From Streptomyces canus (GTDB lineage Bacteria; Actinomycetota; Actinomycetes; Streptomycetales; Streptomycetaceae): 64,000 nucleotides of DNA. The notes beneath the pieces are model-generated. The model saw only the letters and a list, made by a program, of their open reading frames with translations. It did not search any database and had not been told where the DNA came from. How positions within the stretch are numbered: the stretch's first letter is position 1; each line of letters begins with the position of its first letter. A program made the position numbers and the translations under genes. The stretch covers positions 9,610,001-9,674,000 of the forward strand of contig NZ_JAUSWW010000001.1 in assembly GCF_030815415.1 (NCBI RefSeq). The letters run 5' to 3'. Below are positions 58,441 through 64,000 of the stretch, piece after piece.

Positions 58441-58590
58441 ACCTCGCCGATCTGCTGCGCGGCTATCTGAAGTCGATACGGTCCAGGTGGCGGGCACTGT
58501 CGGTCGGGAGGATCCGACCATCGTGCCAGCCGTGCTGCGGCACGATCAGCGCCTGGCCGACACTTCCGCCGGTATGCGGCGCGGTACGGC

Positions 58591-59045
58591 TCAGTCCTGC
58601 CAGCGGTAGAGGTCGCGCAGCAGGGAAATCTCGGCGCCGTGATGAATCAGCTCTCTGTTGACGTGCAGGACGATGCCCTCCATGGGAAACCGCTCGGGAC
58701 CGACCGTGGACGGATTCTTCAGGTGAGCGTGCGAGAGCCCGTGGGCCCCCGCGTTCCATCTCCCATACATCTCATCGAGCTGTTTCAGCGCCTCGTCAGT
58801 GGTCCCCGCGTAGGCGAATGTCTGGGAGTCGACGTCCTGGCCACCGAAGTGCGATCCGACCCGATAGCCCAGGCTGGAGACGATGATGTGCGCCAGCCGC
58901 CAGGCAATCACCGGCACCGGCACCGGCACCGGATCGGGGGACGCGGAGTCCATCGTCCATTCCCCCGAACCTGCCGAGACTGGCGCGGCCGACGTGCCAC
59001 GTGGGCGGATGCTCCAGCAGCCACGTCCGCGATCCGCTCGCTCCT
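58591..59045 (-). pseudogene. DinB-like protein, N-terminally truncated
   Basis: The minus frame reads GCWSIRPRGTSAAPVSAGSG EWTMDSASPDPVPVPVPVIA WRLAHIIVSSLGYRVGSHFG GQDVDSQTFAYAGTTDEALK QLDEMYGRWNAGAHGLS and ends LHVNRELIHHGAEISLLRDL YRWQD. The HIIV..LG and NRELIHHGAEI helices carry the DinB/YfiT metal-binding His positions. The first 60-70 residues of the four-helix bundle are missing before GCWSIRPRG. A run of CACCGG repeats (58909-58932) codes the VPVPVPV tract. Without the first helix the domain is probably dead. Confidence 0.65.
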
Positions 59046-59246
59046 TGTCAATTCCGCACACTACAGACAACGGAGATTCGGCTGTGCCCCTCGCGGACGC
59101 CGTCGCCGCGAGGGGCTTCGCACTGGTCTCACGTCCCAGCCCTCGCCGAACGACAGGGGAGCGGAGAACCCGCACCAGCCTGTGACGGCCACGCGAGTGG
59201 CGCACCACACCAGGCGTCTCGGTCGTTCGGCGTGCAGGGTGGCTTC

Positions 59247-59465
59247 ATGGCTACCGATCACCCCGTCGTCGTCTATCCGCCCACCGCGGACGGAGGCCGA
59301 CGCGTACGGATCGATGACCACTTTGTCGGTATCGCCTACGGCGTCCTCGACATCGCCGCGTTCGTTCAGGAGGCCGGGCTGCAGGACTGGGACGAGATGG
59401 ACGTCGTCCGGTCCTCGCTGATCGAGTGGCGCAGCGGCGGGCCCGACGTCTGGACGCCTGTCTGA
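59247..59465 (+). CDS. small conserved hypothetical protein
   Basis: A 72-residue acidic protein: ATDHPVVVYPPTADGGRRVR IDDHFVGIAYGVLDIAAFVQ EAGLQDWDEMDVVRSSLIEW RSGGPDVWTPV. VVVYPP..DGGRRVR.DD is a signature of small proteins found throughout Streptomyces, with no known function. GCAGGGTGGCTTC precedes the ATG, giving a plausible ribosome-binding site. Confidence 0.75.
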   Translation: MATDHPVVVYPPTADGGRRVRIDDHFVGIAYGVLDIAAFVQEAGLQDWDEMDVVRSSLIEWRSGGPDVWTPV

Positions 59466-59945
59466 CGACTACGTCGAGCGCCGCTGGGGTGGGACACTCG
59501 ATCCATGCGGGCACGCGGGAAGTCTGCCGTGGCGCTCGTGTGGTGTGCGCGAGGCGGAGGGCTGACCGGTGCCGGAAGGGCAGCGGGGGAGTGGTTCCGG
59601 CTGCAGGCCGGGGCACGCTTTGAGTGCGGGGACGACCCCAGCTCGGCGATGCTCAAGTGGCCAGGCTTGAAAGCGAATTGGAGCGTGGACGGCCGGTGCA
59701 TGGCTGGGCGGATCAAGATGAGCTGCCCGGCCGGGCAGTCGCGGCGCCAGTGACGGAGAGTGTGATCTCATCGACGTCAACTGTCCAACGCGACGCACCT
59801 GTTGAGCTGGACGAGGCTATTGGCAGGGGTCTGGATGGGGGTGCTGGTTGAGGGTATGCGCGATCTGCTGGTAGGCGGTGCCGGGGTCGTTAGGGTGGAT
59901 CGTGCTCGGATATTCGGTGTCCTGCCCGCCCCGCGAGGCCACAAG
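59466..59945. other. intergenic, no convincing gene
   Basis: About 480 bp between the small hypothetical gene and the acetyltransferase. A plus-strand open frame (59505-59753) starts MRARGKSAVALVWCARGGG but has no ribosome-binding site and no family-like pattern. Confidence 0.4.
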
Positions 59946-60533
59946 ATGGTGCGCATGACTTTGGTCACCCCCACACTGCACACCCCTCGCCTGCGATTGC
60001 GCCCCTTCACCGACGCTGACGCGGACCCCCTGTTCGCGCTGCACAGCAGCACCTACGTGATGCGGTATTGGGACTCCCCGCCGTGGACCGACCGGGCCCG
60101 CGCCGAGCGTTTCATCGCGATGTGTCGGACGATGGCGGACGAAGGCACCGGGGTGCGTCTGGCCATCGACCGGGCTTCTGACGGGGCCTTCGTCGGCTGG
60201 TGCGTTCTGGCCGAATGGAACCCGGACTACCGCAGCGCGTCGCTGGGCTACTGCCTCGCCGAGGCGATGTGGGGCCACGGCTACGCGACGGAGGCGGCAC
60301 ACGCCCTGCTGCAGTGGGCATTCGACACACTGGACCTGAATCGGATCCAGGCCGAGGCCGACACGCGGAACGTGGCATCTGCCCGGGTCCTGGAGAAGAT
60401 CGGGTTCGTGTGTGAAGGGACGTTGCGGGAAGACTGCGTCGTGAACGGCGAGGTGTCCGACTCGTGGGTGTTCGGATTGATCAGGCGAGAGTGGCGGCCG
60501 TCGGCCGTGCCGACTTGCGTTCGGGTCGAGTGA
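59946..60533 (+). CDS. GNAT-family N-acetyltransferase (RimJ/RimL type)
   Basis: A 195-residue acetyltransferase: TPRLRLRPFTDADADPLFAL HSSTYVMRYWDSPPWTDRAR, SASLGYCLAEAMWGHGYATE AAHALLQWAFDTLDLNRIQA and NVASARVLEKIGFVCEGTLR. The acetyl-CoA pyrophosphate loop Q/RGxGxA appears as WGHGYATEA, and the N..S..VLEK.GF.. motif is typical of RimJ/RimL-like enzymes that acetylate amino groups of proteins or drugs. ATG 59946 follows GCGAGGCCACAAG; 59955 is an alternative. Confidence 0.92.
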   Translation: MVRMTLVTPTLHTPRLRLRPFTDADADPLFALHSSTYVMRYWDSPPWTDRARAERFIAMCRTMADEGTGVRLAIDRASDGAFVGWCVLAEWNPDYRSASLGYCLAEAMWGHGYATEAAHALLQWAFDTLDLNRIQAEADTRNVASARVLEKIGFVCEGTLREDCVVNGEVSDSWVFGLIRREWRPSAVPTCVRVE

Positions 60534-61105
60534 GGAAGCTCGACCGCTGAGGCATCCGAGGCGGCTGCGGGTGACGTTCGTGGCCGGGTCGTCGGTGGGT
60601 ATGCGGAGGAGTTCGTGCAGCTCGCTCACGGACTCGGAATGCCTGGTCGAGCAGAGCGGTGCCGGCGGGGTTGTCGTGGGCGGACGCGGCCAGCACGACG
60701 ACGCCGATAATCGGCGCCATCACACGCGGTCTTCAAGACATCGGCTCTCGCGCGGACCGGGTCCCCGGTCGCTGACCGCGCCACCCGGTGCTGCTTCCAG
60801 GCGGAGATCGTCGGCTCGATCAACATCCCTTGGGTATCCGACGAGACGCTGAGGTGCGGCTACCTCTGCATGACCCACACCTCGAAATGGTTCTGACGGG
60901 TGACTGCCCAACTTCCCTTCCCGAGCGCGGTGATGACGGAAAATTGGCATGGCAGGTACATGACCTACAGGGCTCGTGGGGCATACCATCGCAAGGCCCC
61001 GGAGGGGCGGTCGACGATACGTCCGGCCCCACCGGACCATCGTGCCGCTCCTTCGCGTACCCGGCCCCGCCGGGGCCGGAATCCCCCCACGGACAAGGAG
61101 CAGAA
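60534..61105. other. intergenic region before the snapalysin gene
   Basis: About 570 bp. The minus strand holds a weak protein-like stretch (VGVVVLAASAHDNPAGTALL DQAFRVRE) near 60630-60720 that I cannot identify. No LysR-type regulator is found here, although snapalysin genes are often preceded by a divergent one. Confidence 0.35.
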
Positions 61106-61681
61106 ATGCCCCTCGGCACATGGCTCAAGGCAGGCACTTCCGCCGCGGCGCTCACCCTCGCCATGGCGAGCGCCGCGACTGCGGCCCCTGCGGCTGAACA
61201 CCCCACCGCACAGGCGGCCGTGGTGACCCTTCGCTACGACGACAGCCGCGCCGCAGGCTGGGAGGCCGCGATCGCGGCCGGAGTCGCCTCATGGAACGCG
61301 AACGTAAGCAACGTCAAACTGGTGGAAGCGGCATCCGGCACCGGGGCCGAAATCGTGATCGTCGCCACCACGGGCTGGCCGCAAGCCACCCTCGGCCCCG
61401 TTCGCCCGGGCCGTCAGGTCCGCGTCGAGCTCGGTAGCCAGGCTGTGAGCCAGGGCTACGACAAGACGCGGATCGCCGCCCACGAGCTGGGTCACAGCCT
61501 CGGCCTGCCGGACACCAAACCCGGCCCCTGCTCACAACTGATGTCGGGGTCGAGCGCCGGTACGGCATGCACCAACGCCGTACCCAACGCGACCGAGCGG
61601 TCCCGTGTGCAGTCCGCTTACGCAAGCGGCGTCGCCGCGCTCGTGCCCACCGATGGCCGGATCCTCATCGACGCACCCTGA
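61106..61681 (+). CDS. snpA: snapalysin (small secreted metalloprotease)
   Basis: A 191-residue M7-family protease with a signal peptide MPLGTWLKAGTSAAALTLAM, cut near TAA|A. The metzincin motif is RIAAHELGHSLGLPDTKPGP (His126, Glu127, His130, Asp136). GPCSQLMSGSSAGTACTNAV follows with a Met-turn and a disulfide pair, and PNATERSRVQSAYASG closes it. Snapalysins are among the smallest extracellular proteases of Streptomyces; the length is normal. ATG 61106 follows AAGGAGCAGAA. A 12-bp-stem terminator follows at 61707. Confidence 0.93.
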   Translation: MPLGTWLKAGTSAAALTLAMASAATAAPAAEHPTAQAAVVTLRYDDSRAAGWEAAIAAGVASWNANVSNVKLVEAASGTGAEIVIVATTGWPQATLGPVRPGRQVRVELGSQAVSQGYDKTRIAAHELGHSLGLPDTKPGPCSQLMSGSSAGTACTNAVPNATERSRVQSAYASGVAALVPTDGRILIDAP

Positions 61682-61706
61682 GCACACGGCATCGAGGGAC
61701 GGCGCC

Positions 61707-61735
61707 TCCCGGGGACCTCGACGAGGTCCCCGGGA
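61707..61735 (+). terminator. snapalysin terminator hairpin
   Basis: TCCCGGGGACCT (61707-61718), loop CGACG, AGGTCCCCGGGA (61724-61735): a perfect 12-bp stem 26 bp after the stop codon. There is no T-run, but the stem is very strong. Confidence 0.8.
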
Positions 61736-61796
61736 CGTCGTCCCACCACTTCCGAGGTATCCGAGTCGTCAGTTTCCCCTCTCGTCCCACCGCGAT

Positions 61797-61812
61797 CCTG
61801 ACAACTGTCAGG
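61797..61812. promoter_or_regulatory. CCTGACA-AC-TGTCAGG palindrome
   Basis: A perfect 7-bp inverted repeat 67 bp upstream of the SH3-like secreted-protein start. It differs only in the 2-bp spacer from the palindrome at 44914-44929. It is a candidate binding site for a shared regulator of exported proteins. Confidence 0.55.
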
Positions 61813-61878
61813 GTCCGCTCCGTCCCCGGGCTCCCTACAGTTCTGAGCGTCAGCCACGCCACTCAGGGGGGAACTCGC

Positions 61879-62253
61879 ATGACCACTCACCTCTTCGTCA
61901 GGACCGCGCTCGTCGGCGCCGGGGCGCTCGCTCTGCTCAGCCCGCTCACCGCGGGGACCGCTGCCGCGTCCACCGCTGCCGAGCAGGGGGCCGCCCGCGT
62001 CATGGCCGCGCCGTACGCGGTCGTGCCGTACGAGACCGTCAACGTCCGCACGGGGCCGTCCACCGCCTTCCCCGCGGTGGGGACCGTGGCGGCGGGTGAG
62101 TCGCGCGGCGCCTACTGCTGGGAGCTGGGTGGATGGGTCAGCGACTACGGCTTCACCAACAGGGTCTGGGTGAAGCTTGCCGAGGGTTACGTCAGCGCTG
62201 TCTACCTCAAGGGCAACGAGTACGGCGATCTGCCCGCCTCGGCGAGTTGCTGA
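61879..62253 (+). CDS. secreted SH3-like domain protein
   Basis: A 124-residue exported protein: signal MTTHLFVRTALVGAGALALL (cut near AAA|S), then a bacterial SH3-like domain VVPYETVNVRTGPSTAFPAV GTVAAGESRGAYCWELGGWV SDYGFTNRVWVKLAEGYVSA VYLKGNE. The NVRTGPST..P..G turn is typical of SH3b domains that bind cell-wall peptides. It has two cysteines (AYCWEL, SASC). The ATG at 61879 follows GGGGGGAACTCGC. A cell-wall role is likely from the fold. A CCTGACA/TGTCAGG palindrome precedes it. Confidence 0.85.
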   Translation: MTTHLFVRTALVGAGALALLSPLTAGTAAASTAAEQGAARVMAAPYAVVPYETVNVRTGPSTAFPAVGTVAAGESRGAYCWELGGWVSDYGFTNRVWVKLAEGYVSAVYLKGNEYGDLPASASC

Positions 62254-62476
62254 CTGATCCGACCTTGATGGACGCCTACGTCTGAGGCGGTCCGTACTGC
62301 GATCGAGTCGGGGGCCTTGTCCGCCGGCGCCTGAGCCGGGCCGAGCGCGCTTCCTGGCGGTGGGCGCATCCTCAGCTCCACGGTCCGTCCTACACCGGCC
62401 GGTGGCCGGTCGGGTGTGGCCCGGGTCCTGGAAGGGAACCTGTCCAGCCTGATCGTGGCGCGGCGGAAGGAACCTT

Positions 62477-63997
62477 GTGGCGGCGGTGTCTGACTCGGCG
62501 GGGAACGGACCACGCGCGGGCGGGGCCGAGGACGGGTATGTTCCGGATCCCAACCGGTGGCATGCGCTGTGGGTCACCCTCGTCGCGGGGTTCATGAGCC
62601 TGCTCGACGTGACGATCGTGGCGGTGGCTCTGCCGACCGTCCAGCGTGAGCTGGGCGCCACCCCCGCCCAGGTGCAGTGGGTGGTCTCCGGGTACGCGCT
62701 CTCCTTCGCCCTGGCCCTGGTCACCGCCGGGCGGCTCGGCGACGCGCTCGACCGGCGGCGGATCTTCCTGCTGGCGCTGAGCGGGTTCACGCTTTTCAGC
62801 GCGGCGTGCGGCGCACCCCCGAACATCGCCTTGCTGGTGGCGGCCCGGCTCGCCCAGGGTCTGGCCGCCGGCTTCATGGCCCCGCAGAACTCCGCCCTCA
62901 TCCAGCAGATGTTCCGCGGCGCCGAACGCGGCCGCGCCTTCGGCTTCTTCGGCGCCACCGTGGGGATCTCCTCCGCCGCCGGACCTCTCACCGGCGGCGC
63001 CATCCTCGCACTCACCGACGGGTCCGACGGCTGGCGGTGGATCTTCTTCGTCAACGTGCCGATCGGTGTGCTCGCTGTCCTGCTCGGTCTGCGCCTGCTA
63101 CCACGCGTCGAGCGCTCCGGCCGTGGGTCGGTGGACGTTGCCGGTATCGCGCTGCTCGGCCTGGGCGTGCTGGCGGTCATGTATCCGCTGGTGCAGGCGG
63201 ACTCCGGCGGTATCGGACGGTTGTGGTGGCTCTTCCCGGTGGGTGCGGTGCTGCTCGCGCTCTTCATCAGGCGTCAGTTCCGCCTGGTCGCTCGTGATGC
63301 CCAGCCCTTGCTGGATCCGCGCCTGTTCACCACCGTGCGGGGCTACGCGGTCGGCGCGGGCGTCGGCACGCTGTACTTCATCGGGTTCAGTGGGGTGTGG
63401 CTCGTCTTCGCGCTCTTCTACCAGGGTGGGCTCGACTTCACTCCGTTGAAGTCCGGCCTTGCGGTCACCCCCTTCGCTCTCGGCTCCGCCGCTGCCGCGG
63501 TGGTGGCGGGCCGACTCGTGGACCGTTTCGGTCGCCTGCTGACGGTGTGCGGGCTGAGCGCCGTCATCGTCGGTATGGGTGGCGCCGCGCTGCTGCTGTG
63601 GCTTGTGACAGACGATGTGGCGCCCTGGGTGGCCGCGCCGGCTTTGTTCGTCGCGGGCATCGGCGGGGGCTTCGTGGTCTCCCCGAACATCACCATGACC
63701 CTGCGGGACGTGCCCGTCCGCATGGCAGGGGCTGCGGGCGGCGCCTTGCAGACCGGGCAGCGTCTCGGGGCGGCTGTGGGTACCGCGGCTCTGCCCGGCA
63801 TCTACTACCTCGTCCTGGGCGGCACCGATCACTACCGCACGGCATTGGTCACCGCGCTCGGCGTGGCCCTCGTCGGCATGGCCGCCTCGCTGGCGCTGGC
63901 CACCGCCGACTGGCTGCGCGACCGTGGCGGCGACGCTTCGCGCCGCCGCTGTCCGGACGAGGTCGCCAACAGCCCTGTCCACTCCCGGCAGGGCTGA
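62477..63997 (+). CDS. MFS drug exporter (DHA2/EmrB type)
   Basis: A 506-residue, 14-helix major facilitator starting at GTG 62477 after GGAAGGAACCTT. LWVTLVAGFMSLLDVTIVAV ALPTVQRELGATPAQVQWVV is the DHA2 motif D1 region. GRLGDALDRRRIFLLALSGF is motif A, and GAPPNIALLVAARLAQGLAA GFMAPQNSALIQQMFRGAER follows with motif C-like glycines. LDPRLFTTVRGYAVGAGVGT starts the second half. It probably exports drugs or metabolites by proton antiport. It lies at the window's right end, with the stop at 63995-63997. No regulator is seen inside the window. Confidence 0.93.
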   Translation: MAAVSDSAGNGPRAGGAEDGYVPDPNRWHALWVTLVAGFMSLLDVTIVAVALPTVQRELGATPAQVQWVVSGYALSFALALVTAGRLGDALDRRRIFLLALSGFTLFSAACGAPPNIALLVAARLAQGLAAGFMAPQNSALIQQMFRGAERGRAFGFFGATVGISSAAGPLTGGAILALTDGSDGWRWIFFVNVPIGVLAVLLGLRLLPRVERSGRGSVDVAGIALLGLGVLAVMYPLVQADSGGIGRLWWLFPVGAVLLALFIRRQFRLVARDAQPLLDPRLFTTVRGYAVGAGVGTLYFIGFSGVWLVFALFYQGGLDFTPLKSGLAVTPFALGSAAAAVVAGRLVDRFGRLLTVCGLSAVIVGMGGAALLLWLVTDDVAPWVAAPALFVAGIGGGFVVSPNITMTLRDVPVRMAGAAGGALQTGQRLGAAVGTAALPGIYYLVLGGTDHYRTALVTALGVALVGMAASLALATADWLRDRGGDASRRRCPDEVANSPVHSRQG

Positions 63998-64000
63998 ACC

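Noticed and set aside
58909..58932. CACCGG tandem repeats as a CRISPR-like or satellite array
   Set aside because: Four 6-bp units inside a DinB-like reading frame coding Val-Pro; no spacers and no further copies.
59505..59753. 82-codon plus-strand frame after the small hypothetical gene
   Set aside because: No ribosome-binding site and no protein-like pattern; counted as intergenic.
1..64000. tRNA, rRNA or CRISPR arrays
   Set aside because: I looked for CCA-type tRNA ends, rRNA-like conserved blocks and regularly spaced repeats and saw none I could support.

Overview
This is a GC-rich actinobacterial chromosome segment, almost certainly Streptomyces. The signs are third-position GC bias, frequent GTG and TTG starts, many ATGA/GTGA overlaps, MmyB-type XRE regulators, GAF/STAS-ANTAR proteins, a conservon-type sensor with its roadblock partner, secreted DUF5707-like proteins and a snapalysin. 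Few genes look like core genes. Regulators, oxidoreductases, secreted proteins and broken genes dominate, which suggests an accessory region such as a chromosome arm.

Layout. 1-1.4 kb is a mosaic of five gene fragments (MBL hydrolase, ring-cleavage dioxygenase, glycosidase, GH43, MarR tail). 1.5-3.4 kb is an intact DsbA-like / MBL-fold / SnoaL-like operon behind an inverted repeat. 3.4-5.0 kb holds a decayed SnoaL-like gene, a TnpB remnant with two internal deletions, its right-end hairpin and an LLM oxidoreductase remnant. 5-9.4 kb has an aminoglycoside-phosphotransferase-like gene, a methyltransferase, a LuxR tail and a run of secreted or membrane genes. 9.4-14.2 kb carries an SDR/MmyB pair sharing a 21-bp element, a TetR gene with its inverted repeat, an F420-reductase-like gene and a nitroreductase. 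14.2-16.8 kb has a frameshifted LLM monooxygenase, a DHFR-like gene and a META-domain gene.

16.9-20.6 kb is an arsenic island: thioredoxin reductase (broken), arsC (intact), a second arsC (broken), arsR, an aquaglyceroporin, and an ArsO-like flavoprotein (broken). No arsenite pump gene is seen. 20.8-23.4 kb is a truncated conservon with only the A and B members. 23.9-27.6 kb holds remnants plus divergent GAF-ANTAR and STAS-ANTAR regulators. 27.6-34.5 kb has a DUF3291 gene, two methyltransferase-like genes, a broken SDR, an extra RNase J, a short polycysteine upstream ORF and a P-loop kinase-like gene.

34.5-42.4 kb is made of redox and efflux modules, each beside its regulator: NAD(P)H oxidoreductase, aldo/keto reductase and SDR with MmyB; a PLP dehydratase with TetR; an MFS pump with an ArsR-fold regulator. 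Several have clear palindromes in the promoter. 42.7-49.5 kb has remnants, secreted proteins and lipoproteins, and a large secreted HExxH protease. 49.5-52.4 kb is MarR / VOC / ABC exporter with a perfect 16-bp inverted repeat. 52.6-64 kb has a second DUF5707-like protein, a DEDDh exonuclease overlapping a DUF4246 gene, tannase and DinB remnants, an ornithine cyclodeaminase, a GNAT, a snapalysin, a secreted SH3-like protein and a DHA2-type MFS exporter.

Two themes stand out. First, more than twenty genes are decayed by truncation, internal deletion or frameshift. Second, self-contained regulator/target modules remain intact with recognisable operators. Protein identities come from reading the translations against remembered family features; no database search was run.
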